Assembly: GCA_963809925.1 (NCBI GenBank)
Contig: CAWELH010000002.1
Coordinates: 372,001-436,000, forward strand
Direction of reading: 5' to 3'
Source of the DNA: DASQZK01 sp963809925
GTDB lineage: Bacteria > Bacteroidota > Bacteroidia > Bacteroidales > GCA-2748055
Length of the DNA stretch: 64,000 bases
Below are positions 35,168 to 44,552 of this stretch, piece by piece; the first letter of the stretch is position 1, and every line of letters begins with the position of its first letter. The notes under the pieces were generated by a model. That model was not told the origin of the DNA. It searched no databases and worked only from the letters and a program-made list of their open reading frames with translations. A program made the translations under genes and the position numbers.

Positions 35168-37115
35168 TTATCTGAAGATTAGCTTCAGCATTTCCGAATG
35201 GTCCATTGTGTCTACCTTCAATAAGTATATTCCCTTCTTTAGGTAAGAATAATCGAGGCTAACCCGGTTTGTTCCCGGACTCCTTTCATCCAGGATCTGA
35301 CCCGTCAGGGTATACAGACGTATATGCTGGATGGTCGCACCATCATTTGTTACGATATTCAGCGGGCCTGTTGATGGATTCGGATAAACAACCAAAACAC
35401 CGGATATTTTTGCCGGCAATACCCGGGTATCCCCTTCTCCTATATCCGTAAAGTCAGTGTTGTGGGTGAAAGTAATGATCGTATCCCCTTTTACATTATT
35501 CACTACGATTCTCCATGCATGATCAACCGGCGGTGCATCGTATGTTTTATTATTGTTATAATCCGCATAGAAATCGATCCGGTAATCTGAGCCAACCATG
35601 AGTCCATTTACTGTGAGTGTGAAGTTCGGATTTTCAATGGCATCCAATGTTACATCTCCAATTAATGAATCTTCAGCCTCAGTGTTGATCCTGAAAACTT
35701 TAAGATCAAACATCTGACCCAGATGCGGACCCATATCCATAAATTGCATGGTCAGAATATAATCCCACGCGATATCCGTGAAATTGGTATTGTGAGCAAA
35801 GGTCAGTGAGGTATCACCATGAACATCATCCAGGTCCATCCTCCAGGCATGATCTGCTGATGGTGGATCATAAACCTTGTTCCCGTTCAGATCGGCGAAA
35901 AAGTCAACCATATAGCTATTTCCGGGTTCTATGCCGGGAACCGTAAGTGAAAAATCGGGTCCCGGGTATACTTGCCAGCTTAACCCGTCCTACCTCTTTG
36001 GCATCGTCCTTATTGACCACCCGCAACTCAAGCAACTGACCAACATGAGGCGTCATACCCGTGAAATTCATCGTGAGCAGGTACGGCCACATGATATCCG
36101 TGAAGTTCGTATTGTGCGAAAAGGTCAGAGAGGTATCACCATAAACATCATCCAGGTCCATCCTCCAGGCATGATCTGCTGATGGTGGATCATAAACCTT
36201 GTTCCCGTTCAGATCGGCGAAAAAGTCAACCATATAGCTATTTCCGGGTTCTATGCCGGGAACCGTGAGTGAGAAATCGGGGCCTGGTATACTTGCCAGC
36301 TTAACCCGTCCAACCTCCGTGGCATCGTCCTTATTGACCACCCGCAACTCAAGCAACTGACCAACATGAGGCGTCATACCCGTGAAATTCATCGTGAGCA
36401 GGTACGGCCACATGATATCCGTGAAGTTCGTATTGTGGGCGAATGACAAGGTAGCATCACCAGTTACATTATCGAGGTCCATCCTCCAGGCATGATCCGC
36501 TGATGGTGGATCATAGATCTTGTTTCCGTTCAGATCGGCAAAAAAGTCTACCCTATAGCTGTTACCCGGTACAATACCAAGAACCTTCAGTGAAAAATCC
36601 GGTCCGGGCACACTTGGTACGATAACTCTTCCGACCTCTGAATCATCCGCTTTGTTCACCAAACGAAGTTGAAGAAGTTGACCGACATGCGGGGTCATCC
36701 CTGTAAAATCCAATGTAAACAGGTAGGGCCACATGATATCCGTAAAGTTCGTGTTATGCGCAAAATCAAGGGTATTATCCTCGAGTGCATTATCGAGATT
36801 CAGGCGCCATGCATGATCCGTGGGAGGATCGTCGTACAGGCCGTTACCGTTAACGTCGGCAAAGAAGTCAATCTGGTAGCTGTGTCCAGCGGTAAGCGTT
36901 GTAAAATCAAGAGAAAAATCAGTAGACGCCGTTACATGTGTTCGCGTTGTCTCGGAGCCGTCAGTTTCATCGAAGATTCTCAGATACAATTCCTGCCCAT
37001 TGTGAGGGGTCATCCCAGTGAAATTAATGGTCAGGTTTGCGGCGTAACTCTTAGTGTAAAATGTTAATAATACAATAAAAATTAAGCCAGTCAAAACGGT
37101 AAATTTTCTTTTCAT
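35168..37115 (-). pseudogene. Frameshifted tandem-repeat T9SS type A protein
   Basis: One gene split by a frameshift. The first frame (35916-37115, 399 residues) has a signal peptide (ending KSYAA) and repeats of about 107 residues with MTPHVGQLLELRVVNK, FFADLNGNKVYDPPSADHAW and HNTNFTDIMWPYLL. It leaves the repeat after KLASIPG and stops 14 codons later. The second frame (35168-35911) resumes mid-repeat at MVDFFADLNGNK, completes two more units and ends in a type A sorting domain (LVVYPNPSTGPLNIV ... IRLYTLTGQIL ... GIYLLKVDT). Comparison with the next repeat copy shows an extra base around 35957-35966 (GGGTCCCGGG against GGGGCCTGG). The repaired protein would be about 645 residues with five repeats. 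It may be a real loss, an error in near-identical repeats, or phase variation. Confidence 0.85.
35831..36800 (-). repeat. 321-bp tandem repeats inside the T9SS gene
   Basis: Aligned landmark sequences recur at 35831, 36153, 36474 and 36795, i.e. every 321 bp (322 across the frameshift). The 35831 and 36153 copies are almost identical over more than 100 bp; an older copy sits 330 bp away at 35501. This pattern favours slippage, recombination or assembly collapse. Confidence 0.85.
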
Positions 37116-37208
37116 ACGCGACGGATTATATGAATATATAAAGATTAACAGATAACAAATACCAGGTGTAATTGTTCCTGTAAATCAGGGCATTATAACC
37201 AGGTCGCA

Positions 37209-37216
37209 CAAAATTA
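37209..37216 (-). promoter_or_regulatory. Putative -7 element for the tandem-repeat T9SS gene
   Basis: CAAAATTA on the plus strand is TAATTTTG on the minus strand, an exact TAnnTTTG match, giving a leader of about 85 bases. The -33 position lacks a clear TTG. Confidence 0.4.
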
Positions 37217-37382
37217 ATGGAACTTCGCAGTAAAGCGATATGCAGGGCGATTCATGCCAGGAGGCGTGGCTCTTCCTTTAGTGTCTCGGAAAGAACGAAG
37301 AATTGAATTGCCATATTCAGAGGTTACCGCGATGATATATAAACGTTACCGCATCGATAAACAAAGCATCAGGCATATGAAA

Positions 37383-39434
37383 TCAGTGTTGGTGCTTGTT
37401 CTGTTGGTTGACCGGAACAGGATCAGGCCTGTCTCCTGTTCCCCGGAAAAAGGGCCTTGATTCGGGCTGATTCGGCTGTTCGGAGAGAATATCTGATACA
37501 CTGATTGTAAAGTCGTCTTTAAACGTAACCACTCTCAAGGATTGATTTTCAAACCCCCCGTCTGTTGTTTTTTTCCTGAAACGGAATCCGGGAAGCAGTT
37601 TTGGGCTGTCATCATTTATCATCATTCTGATGAACTGGTTATCCTCCTTCCTGATAGCATCGAGGAAGGCAAAGGTGGCATCATAGCCAAGAAAAGCGTA
37701 GGGACATCCTTTTCTTGTTGTGTATGAAGGCTCTGCCTTGAATGTCTTCCTGAATTTTTCAAGGAATGCTTTGACTGCGGGATCTTCAAAGCTATAGTAG
37801 TAAGGGGTAATATAGGTCAGACCGAGCTTATGAAAATATATAAAATCGGAGTGCTGAAAAACAGGCCATTGTGGCATGCCGAAAACCCGGATATCAAAAT
37901 TCCGGAGCTGAAAATAAAGCTGTGATACAAGGGCAGTAACGAATGCCTCATCGTCGGCAACCAGTATGATCACAACATTTTCTTTATCCTTTGAAAACGC
38001 CTGGGTCAGATCGTTGGATATATCGGCGTGTGCAATATTGTCAAAAATGATTTCCTTGACAATGGCATTTTCTGAATACGTGTAATTTTCCAGGGATTTA
38101 AGAAGTTCACTCTTGAAATACTCTATTTTTTTAGTTTCCAGGCTGTCGGTCCCGTAAATAAATACGAAATTCTTGTCAAAATCTTTTGCAAGGTATTGGG
38201 CGGCTTGTTTGATTTCAGTGGTATAAGAGGGATTTAGCTGAAAAAAATATGGATTGGTTGCGGTAAGACTATCGGATGAATAAAAGGGGCAGACCATCGG
38301 AATCCGGTGTTCTCTTGAAAAATCATTGACAATTTCAACATTCCACGAATAGAATGGTCCGACAATGAGGTCAACATTCCTGAAAAATGGGGAAGCCAGG
38401 ATTTTACGCATGTGTTCCGGGCTCTCATGTGTATCAAAATAATGGATATTGAGTGAAAGTCCTTCTTTTCTCAGTGAATCGACAGCCAACAAACTTCCTT
38501 GCATAAATTCGATAAAGTTTACGGCTGCAGGTAACTGATCGGAAGGTGATTCTGTCTGATCCTGACTTTTAAGCTCGGCTTCTTCCTCATTCTCTTTTAA
38601 CTGTTCAACTTTTTCCTGGTAGGCATAAGGAATGAGAAAAGCAACATTCAGTTTTTTCCCTTTATAGTAAGGCAGTTCAGAGGCGTATTCCTCAAAGGAG
38701 ATAGGCGGGACGGTATCAGCAATAATGATATTCAGGCTATCGGGAACCGTTATGGTGTCGCCCGTTATCACTGCATATTCCTGTATGGCCTTTGCTTTAG
38801 GAATTCTTACAATCTGTCCGGTTTTTAAACCTCCCCATTGCAGTTCAGGATTAAACTTTCTGATATCATCGATGCTGACGTTATACCTTTTTGAAATACC
38901 AAATAAAGTATCCCTTCTGCGAACCTTATGGAATATAAAATCTTCATCCTTGTATACCGATTTTGCCCGTGGGATGAGAATAACCTGACCGATCCGCAGG
39001 TGATTTTCATCCAGCGCAGGATTCGCCTGACGTATCTCATCTACCGTAACATTAAAGCTTCTTGAAAGAGCAAATAAATTTTCACCAAGCTGCAGCGTAT
39101 GGTATATGAACCGTGCAGTATCGGCTTTCTCAATATTCATTCCTTCCCTTGAAGGTACCTGTTCAGGAATCTTAAGCATCTGCCCAACCTGCAGACCTGA
39201 ATATACACCGGGGTTCTCAATCGCGATATCTTTCTCAGTAACATTATATGCCTTGCTTATGGCGTAGAGGGTTTGTCCGGGTTTGACAATATGGATAAAA
39301 TAAACTTTACCTTCTATAATGACTTTATTCTCAGACTTTTTTACTGTGACCGGTTCCTGCGCCTTCAGCAGATAAAAACAGGAGGAGAAAGTAATCAGGA
39401 TCAGAAAGGTCAGAAGTTTCCTGTAAACATTCAT
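37383..39434 (-). CDS. LysM-domain, periplasmic-binding-protein-like protein
   Basis: A 683-residue exported protein from the ATG at 39432-39434 (MNVYRKLLTFLILITFSSCF, signal peptide ending LLKAQ); the longer frame adds 17 residues ahead of the signal. Three LysM domains follow (about 35-85, 90-145, 155-215): HIVKPGQTLYAISKAYNV, HTLQLGENLFALSRSFNV and HKVRRRDTLFGISKRYNV. From about 260 to 640 it has a type 1 periplasmic-binding fold (LNVAFLIPYAYQEK, VDLIVGPFYSWNVEIV, NFVFIYGTDSLE, YAFLGYDATFAFLDAI), then a Pro/Gln/Asn-rich tail. LysM domains likely hold it on peptidoglycan; the ligand of the binding domain is unknown. No permease gene is next to it. Confidence 0.88.
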   Translation of the reverse strand: MNVYRKLLTFLILITFSSCFYLLKAQEPVTVKKSENKVIIEGKVYFIHIVKPGQTLYAISKAYNVTEKDIAIENPGVYSGLQVGQMLKIPEQVPSREGMNIEKADTARFIYHTLQLGENLFALSRSFNVTVDEIRQANPALDENHLRIGQVILIPRAKSVYKDEDFIFHKVRRRDTLFGISKRYNVSIDDIRKFNPELQWGGLKTGQIVRIPKAKAIQEYAVITGDTITVPDSLNIIIADTVPPISFEEYASELPYYKGKKLNVAFLIPYAYQEKVEQLKENEEEAELKSQDQTESPSDQLPAAVNFIEFMQGSLLAVDSLRKEGLSLNIHYFDTHESPEHMRKILASPFFRNVDLIVGPFYSWNVEIVNDFSREHRIPMVCPFYSSDSLTATNPYFFQLNPSYTTEIKQAAQYLAKDFDKNFVFIYGTDSLETKKIEYFKSELLKSLENYTYSENAIVKEIIFDNIAHADISNDLTQAFSKDKENVVIILVADDEAFVTALVSQLYFQLRNFDIRVFGMPQWPVFQHSDFIYFHKLGLTYITPYYYSFEDPAVKAFLEKFRKTFKAEPSYTTRKGCPYAFLGYDATFAFLDAIRKEDNQFIRMMINDDSPKLLPGFRFRKKTTDGGFENQSLRVVTFKDDFTISVSDILSEQPNQPESRPFFRGTGDRPDPVPVNQQNKHQH

Positions 39435-39612
39435 ACAATTTGAATTTCTTTGAAGATACATCAATTTTATATTTCCTGGCCACACATCTTTACTCTACCG
39501 AAAAAAGATTATTCCTCTGCAGTGCGTAATTCATTAATAATGAATACCACAATGGATCCGGATCCGGGATTCGGAGTTTTCAGAATAAATAAACAGATTT
39601 TCAACCGAAATA

Positions 39613-40560
39613 TTACAGTTTTTTCAAATATTCGGAGATATTTGAAAATATTCTTTCTTCAACATTTTCCGATGTAGCTTTTTTAAATGTTTCGCCGGTA
39701 ATTTTTTCGTAAAGTTCAATGTATCTATCCGAAACCATACTGACGAATTCGGCTGACATCTCCGGCATCTTTTGCCCGGTCTGGCCCTGGAATCCTCTTT
39801 CTATAAGCCATTGGCGCACAAATTCTTTTGAAAGCTGGCGTTGGGCTTCGCCTGCTTTTTGTCTTTCCTTATATCCCTCGGCGTAAAAATACCGGGAAGA
39901 ATCGGGTGTATGGATTTCATCAATTAGCACGATTTTATCACCAATTTTGCCAAATTCATATTTTGTATCAACGAGGATCAGTCCTTTCTCGGCCGCCATT
40001 TCCGTACCCCGATGAAACAGCATTTTGGTATAGTTCTCAAGCATTCCATAGTCTTTAGCGGAAACGATGCCCTGGTCAATGATCTCCTGCCTGGAAATGT
40101 CCAGATCATGACCTTCATCAGCTTTGGTTGTGGGGGTGATCAATGGTTCAGGAAGACGGTCATGTTCCTTGAGACCTTCCGGAAGTTTTTCTCCACACAG
40201 TTCCCTCTTACCGGAGCGGTATTCTCTCCATGCATGACCCGTAAGATAAGCCCGGATAACCATTTCAACTTTAAAGGGTTTAGCCAGGTGCCCCACCGTA
40301 ACCATTGGATCCGGACTGGCTATCTTCCAGTTTGGAACGATATCGGCTGTAGCATCAAGAAAACGGGTCGCGATCTGGTTCAGCACCTGGCCCTTGAACG
40401 GAATGCCTTTAGGAAGGACAACGTCGAAAGCTGATATACGGTCACTGACCACCATAACCAGATATTTACCGTCGATGTTGTAAACATCTCTCACCTTTCC
40501 TACATACAGATCTTTTTGTCCCGGGAAGTTAAACGAAGTGGTGATAATTGCCTGATTCAT
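39613..40560 (-). CDS. purC: SAICAR synthetase
   Basis: Phosphoribosylaminoimidazole-succinocarboxamide synthase of purine synthesis, joining CAIR and aspartate with ATP. The start chosen is the ATG at 40558-40560 (MNQAIITTSFNFPGQKDLYVGKVRDVYNI reading, 315 residues); a longer frame adds 20 basic residues that overlap phoH's end. Motifs: GKVRDVY (ATP loop), VVSDRISAFDVVLP, VIRAYLTGHAWREYRSGK, LILVDTKYEFGKI and IDEIHTPDSSRY. The size fits the longer, yeast-like PurC form common in this phylum. It follows phoH by 19 bases and is probably co-transcribed. Confidence 0.96.
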   Translation of the reverse strand: MNQAIITTSFNFPGQKDLYVGKVRDVYNIDGKYLVMVVSDRISAFDVVLPKGIPFKGQVLNQIATRFLDATADIVPNWKIASPDPMVTVGHLAKPFKVEMVIRAYLTGHAWREYRSGKRELCGEKLPEGLKEHDRLPEPLITPTTKADEGHDLDISRQEIIDQGIVSAKDYGMLENYTKMLFHRGTEMAAEKGLILVDTKYEFGKIGDKIVLIDEIHTPDSSRYFYAEGYKERQKAGEAQRQLSKEFVRQWLIERGFQGQTGQKMPEMSAEFVSMVSDRYIELYEKITGETFKKATSENVEERIFSNISEYLKKL

Positions 40561-40579
40561 GGATATAGTTTTATAAAGT

Positions 40580-41539
40580 TTATAATTCTTCCGTTTCGCC
40601 ATAATTCCGGTAAGCCTCAACGATTTGTTTCACAAGCCGGTGTCTTACAATATCCCGTTCATCAAAATGGATCAATGAAATTCCCCTGATCCCTGCAAGG
40701 ACTTTTTCCGCCAGGATAAGACCCGATTCAGATTTTCGTGGAAGGTCTATCTGAGTGACGTCTCCGGTTACAATAAACTTGGCATTCCGTCCCATCCTTG
40801 TAAGGAACATCTTCAGTTGGTTGCCGGTCGCATTCTGAGCTTCATCGAGGATGACAAAGGCGTTATCGAGTGTACGTCCTCTCATGTAAGCCAAAGGCGC
40901 AATCTGAATGATACCTTCTTCTGCAAAGGATTTCAGTTTTTTTGACGGGATCATATCATTGAGCGCATCATACAACGGCTGCAGGTATGGATCCAGTTTC
41001 TCCTTGAGATCACCGGGCAGAAAGCCCAGCCTCTCCCCCGCCTCAACCGCCGGTCTTGTGAGAATGATCTTTCTGACCTCGCGGAGTTTAAGAGCCCTGA
41101 CTGCAAGAGCAATGGCTGTATATGTTTTGCCGGTACCGGCAGGTCCGATCGCCAGGATGAGGTCATTTTTCAGGCATTCCTCAACCAGTTTTTTCTGATT
41201 GACCGTTTGCGCTCTTACCGGCTTTCCGCTTTCGCCATAAAGCAATACATCGTTGTCCTCTGGCCTGGCTACCAGTAATGCCGACGAATCATCAGCGAGT
41301 AAATCATCGATATCCTCCGGTGTTATATCGTTATAGCGGTTAATGTAACTGATTACCTGATCAACTTTATCTTCAAAGCGCTGTATTTCATTCTGTTCAC
41401 CGCTGATCATAATTGCATTGCCCCTGGAAACGACTATCAGTTTTGGAAAGTGTTGTTTCAGCCGATCAAAACGATTATTGTTCACTCCAAAAAAATCGAT
41501 TGGGTCCACACCTTCCAAATATATGGTCTTTTCAATCAT
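40580..41539 (-). CDS. PhoH-like ATPase
   Basis: A 319-residue PhoH family protein, a cytosolic ATPase often linked to RNA metabolism. Walker A is AIGPAGTGKTYTAIAL (about 130-145) and Walker B is FVILDEAQNAT (about 225-235); RPAVEAGERLGFLPGDLKEK and VTGDVTQIDLP are further hallmarks. The N-terminal 100 residues form the small KH-like domain usual in the family (NAIMISGEQNEIQRFEDKV). It is the first gene of a two-gene unit with purC and divergent from the SAM-hydroxide adenosyltransferase gene. Confidence 0.95.
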   Translation of the reverse strand: MIEKTIYLEGVDPIDFFGVNNNRFDRLKQHFPKLIVVSRGNAIMISGEQNEIQRFEDKVDQVISYINRYNDITPEDIDDLLADDSSALLVARPEDNDVLLYGESGKPVRAQTVNQKKLVEECLKNDLILAIGPAGTGKTYTAIALAVRALKLREVRKIILTRPAVEAGERLGFLPGDLKEKLDPYLQPLYDALNDMIPSKKLKSFAEEGIIQIAPLAYMRGRTLDNAFVILDEAQNATGNQLKMFLTRMGRNAKFIVTGDVTQIDLPRKSESGLILAEKVLAGIRGISLIHFDERDIVRHRLVKQIVEAYRNYGETEEL

Positions 41540-41558
41540 AAATTTGAATAATAATCAC

Positions 41559-41566
41559 TACTTTTG
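41559..41566 (+). promoter_or_regulatory. Putative -7 element upstream of the 41635 gene
   Basis: TACTTTTG is an exact TAnnTTTG match 69 bases before the ATG. No well-placed -33 TTG is seen. Confidence 0.42.
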
Positions 41567-41634
41567 AAGCCATACAAAATAAGTCTATTTTTTTAAGAAT
41601 TCCATACATAATCCATACATAGTTTGAGCTTCAA

Positions 41635-42426
41635 ATGCCCCTGATAACGCTGACATCCGATTGGAACGACATGGATTTTTATGCTGCTGCAGTCAGAGGT
41701 CGCATACACGTGCTCAGTTCCTCTGCACTTGTGGAGGACATTACTCACAACATAAAACCGTTTAACACCGCCCAGGCTGCATTTGTTCTTCGCAATTCCT
41801 TTCCCAATTTTCCTCCCGGTTCTGTTCATCTCATCCTTGTAAATACAGAACCCGATCCTACTATTCCTATACTGGCAGTAAAAGCCAGGGGGCATTATTT
41901 TATTGGCACCGATAACGGGGTATTCAGCCTTATACTCAGCGGAGATATCGACGAAGCTGTAAAAATCAAGCTCACAAAAGAACAGACTTCAGACAGTTTT
42001 ATAGCTCTGGATGTATTTACCTCAGCAGCCGTTCATATTCTTGAAGGTGGAAAACTGGAAGATCTGGGAGAAAAAACGGACAAATACCTTGAAAGAGTGC
42101 CATTGCGTCCGACGATAGAGGAACGAGCAATTACCGGCAGTGTGATCTATATTGATTCTTACAGGAATGCGATTACCAACATTTCCAGGGACCTTTTCGA
42201 CAGGATCTCTCAGGGCCGTAAATTTGAACTTTTCGTACAAAGCAAGCATTATAAGATAACCACTCTGAGTACCAGATACGGTGATGTGCAGGCTGGTGAC
42301 CTTCTGGCACTTTTCAATTCGGTAGGATTGCTTGAAATAGCCATCAACAATGGAAACGCAGCAAGACTCCTGAATCTGGATAACAAATCGACGGTCAGGA
42401 TTGAATTTGCGGATAAAACAACGTAA
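41635..42426 (+). CDS. SAM-hydroxide adenosyltransferase (DUF62 family)
   Basis: A 263-residue enzyme of the family related to fluorinase and chlorinase that splits S-adenosylmethionine with water to adenosine and methionine. The N-terminus ITLTSDWNDMDFYAAAVRGRI is a variant of the family's T-D-x-G-x-x-D-x-Y-V-G pattern, and the family motifs HLILVNTEPDP, YFIGTDNGVFSLI and VIYIDSYRNAITNIS are all present. The length matches. mazG follows 5 bases downstream, giving a two-gene unit with a nucleotide-cleaning theme. The usual S-D-F-G is S-D-W-N here, a difference at the active-site loop that might shift activity. Confidence 0.88.
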   Translation: MPLITLTSDWNDMDFYAAAVRGRIHVLSSSALVEDITHNIKPFNTAQAAFVLRNSFPNFPPGSVHLILVNTEPDPTIPILAVKARGHYFIGTDNGVFSLILSGDIDEAVKIKLTKEQTSDSFIALDVFTSAAVHILEGGKLEDLGEKTDKYLERVPLRPTIEERAITGSVIYIDSYRNAITNISRDLFDRISQGRKFELFVQSKHYKITTLSTRYGDVQAGDLLALFNSVGLLEIAINNGNAARLLNLDNKSTVRIEFADKTT

Positions 42427-42431
42427 CGGAC

Positions 42432-43211
42432 ATGAATACACTGAAGGATAAACTGGATGCTTTTCAACGCCTGCTGGAGATCATGGATGAATTGAGGGAA
42501 AAATGTCCATGGGACCAGGCACAAACCATTGAAAGCCTTAGAAATCTTACTATAGAAGAGACCTACGAACTTGCCGGGGCTATTTCGGAGCTTGATTATG
42601 AGGACATTAAAAAGGAGCTGGGCGACCTGATGCTTCACATCGTATTTTACGCAAAGATCGGTGCGGAAATGCAAAAGTTTGATATGGCCGATGTGATCAA
42701 TGCCCTGAATGAAAAACTGATCTTCCGGCATCCTCATGTGTTCGGAGATACAAGTGTGAAGGATGCCGGTGAAGTCGTTGAAAACTGGGAACAGATCAAG
42801 CGGAAGGAGGGCCACAAATCAGTGCTCGGCGGAGTGCCGGCTGAGCTGCCGGCCATGATAAAGGCAAACCGCATCCAGGAAAAAGTAAGGGCTGTTGGTT
42901 TCGACTGGGATGAGGCCCATCAGATATGGGACAAAGTAAAAGAGGAAATGGCAGAAGTGGAAGAGGCGGCTGAAATCGCCGATAAGTCAAAAACGGAAGC
43001 CGAATTCGGTGATCTGCTTTTCTCGGTGATCAATGCAGCCCGCTTATATCATGTCGATCCGGAAACCGCACTTGAAAAGACAAACCGCAAGTTCATCAAA
43101 CGCTTTCGTTTTCTGGAACAACAGACCCTCGAAAAAGGACTGGATCTCAGGGATATGACGTTGGAAGAAATGAACCTGATCTGGGAAAAAGCAAAGGATT
43201 TTGATGAATAA
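42432..43211 (+). CDS. mazG: Nucleoside triphosphate pyrophosphohydrolase
   Basis: A 259-residue, two-domain MazG that hydrolyses non-canonical and excess NTPs to NMP and pyrophosphate. The first domain has REKCPWDQAQTIESL and the metal-binding EETYEL...ELGDLMLHIVF; the second has the equivalent EEMAEVEEA...EFGDLLFSVINAARL. The linker includes RHPHVFGD and WEQIKRKE. Length is standard. It is translationally close to the DUF62 gene upstream. Confidence 0.96.
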   Translation: MNTLKDKLDAFQRLLEIMDELREKCPWDQAQTIESLRNLTIEETYELAGAISELDYEDIKKELGDLMLHIVFYAKIGAEMQKFDMADVINALNEKLIFRHPHVFGDTSVKDAGEVVENWEQIKRKEGHKSVLGGVPAELPAMIKANRIQEKVRAVGFDWDEAHQIWDKVKEEMAEVEEAAEIADKSKTEAEFGDLLFSVINAARLYHVDPETALEKTNRKFIKRFRFLEQQTLEKGLDLRDMTLEEMNLIWEKAKDFDE

Positions 43212-43334
43212 GACGCCTGATCCCCTTGCTACTGATAAATTAAAAAACTCCGTGATTTAAGAATGTGACATCAACAGCCATTGTCAATACACATCCAGCC
43301 GGAAATTTCAGACTTATTATTTCATCAACGATGA

Positions 43335-43805
43335 TCAGGCTATTGCTTCATCCTCTGATTTTGCCTCAGATGCTTTGTCCGGAGCGATCTTTTCTTCTTC
43401 AACTTTTTTCTCCTCCGGTTCTGATGGGATCAGCATATTATGCTCCTGCAACTGGTTGTACCAGCTAAAGACTTTCTTAATATCTGAAACATACACCCTG
43501 TCATGATCATATTCCGGAAGAATGCCACTGAAATAGTCCTTGAGCTTTGCAGGGTCGGTTTTAGGACTGATGGTCTGGCCGCCCTGTACCTTATCTGAAA
43601 TTTTATCAAATACTTCGGAGAGTTTCACTTCACCACTCTCAGTGAAGATGGCAATTTCATCAAGTGAGCTTACTTTATCGGTGGCATAGGCTGGTATCCT
43701 TTTCTGGTCGGCAATGGATTCCACGATGATACCATTTTTCGCCTGGGAGACAAATTTGTATAATCCCGGTTTACCTGAAATGGAGAGAATGTCCTTTAAA
43801 TTCAT
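43335..43805 (-). CDS. DUF5606 family protein
   Basis: A 156-residue soluble protein starting MNLKDILSISGKPGLYKFVS, the hallmark of the Bacteroidota DUF5606 family, with a small beta barrel-like N-terminal part (GIIVESIADQKRIPAYATDKV) and a helical middle (LSEVFDKISDKV, YDHDRVYVSDIKKVFSWYN). The last 35 residues are acidic and Lys/Glu-rich (EEKKVEEEKIAPDKASEAKS), probably disordered. It is the last gene in the nusB-to-coaE block, 12 bases behind the TerB/DnaJ gene. Function unknown. Confidence 0.88.
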   Translation of the reverse strand: MNLKDILSISGKPGLYKFVSQAKNGIIVESIADQKRIPAYATDKVSSLDEIAIFTESGEVKLSEVFDKISDKVQGGQTISPKTDPAKLKDYFSGILPEYDHDRVYVSDIKKVFSWYNQLQEHNMLIPSEPEEKKVEEEKIAPDKASEAKSEDEAIA

Positions 43806-43817
43806 AATCTTTATTAA

Positions 43818-44543
43818 TTAGTTGATTCCTCTTTCCTTCTTTATTTTCTCATATGCTTCAATGACCTTCTGAATTTTTTCGTTGGCAGCGGTTTTAAAAT
43901 CTTCACCAAGGTATGCAACTTTATCGGGATGGTATTTCATAGCCATTGTCCGGTAGGCCTTTTTGACCTCCTCATCACTGGCACTTTTGCTGATACCCAG
44001 TATTGTATATGACGCATCGGTATTTTCAATAAACATGGACATAATGGAATCCGTATCCTTGCTGCTCATGCCAAGGTAACTTGAGATGATTTTCAGTGTA
44101 TTTAGCTCATTTGGATCAATCCTTCCGTCAGCATTGGCAACACCGAAAAGAAAGTGCATCATCTGGAGGCGGGATGAATAATCAAGTCTGTTTCTGATCT
44201 GACCTGTTACATCACGTACATTGATATCCTTTTTAAGCAGATCACGAAGCATCATGATTGCTTCTCCGGCAGCACCTTCACCGAAGTTTTGCACAAACCA
44301 TACTTTGACGTAATCCAGCTCCGACCGCAGAACCTTCCCGTCTGCTTTCATCACGGCCGCCACAAGAACCATGAGGCTGAGAGCAAAATCACCCGTGGTT
44401 GTCGGTCCCTGAAGTTTCTCTCCGAACAGCTGGCCGTTATTTTTCTCGAACATGCTACCGAGGGCAAATCCTAAAAGGCCGCCAAGTGGTCCGAAAAAAG
44501 CCCAACCGAGACCTCCCCCAATCCATTTCGCGAATTTTTCCAT
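43818..44543 (-). CDS. TerB-like / J-domain protein (DjlA-like)
   Basis: A 241-residue protein: a Gly-rich, weakly hydrophobic N-terminal segment (WIGGGLGWAFFGPLGGLLGFALGSMF, residues 6-31) that may insert in the membrane; a TerB/DjlA helical domain (about 50-160, ADGKVLRSELDYVKVWF and ADGRIDPNELNTLKIIS); and a C-terminal J domain (about 175-240) with the HPD motif in MKYHPDKVAYLG. It would recruit a DnaK-type chaperone, presumably at the inner membrane. It lies 9 bases behind coaE and 12 before the DUF5606 gene. Confidence 0.92.
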   Translation of the reverse strand: MEKFAKWIGGGLGWAFFGPLGGLLGFALGSMFEKNNGQLFGEKLQGPTTTGDFALSLMVLVAAVMKADGKVLRSELDYVKVWFVQNFGEGAAGEAIMMLRDLLKKDINVRDVTGQIRNRLDYSSRLQMMHFLFGVANADGRIDPNELNTLKIISSYLGMSSKDTDSIMSMFIENTDASYTILGISKSASDEEVKKAYRTMAMKYHPDKVAYLGEDFKTAANEKIQKVIEAYEKIKKERGIN

Positions 44544-44552
44544 TATTCTGAT

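Noticed and set aside
43214..43342. GCCTGATC and GATCAGGC inverted copies flanking the mazG-DUF5606 gap
   Set aside because: The arms are about 110 bp apart, one lies in the coding end of DUF5606, and no other pairing supports a terminator or recombination site.
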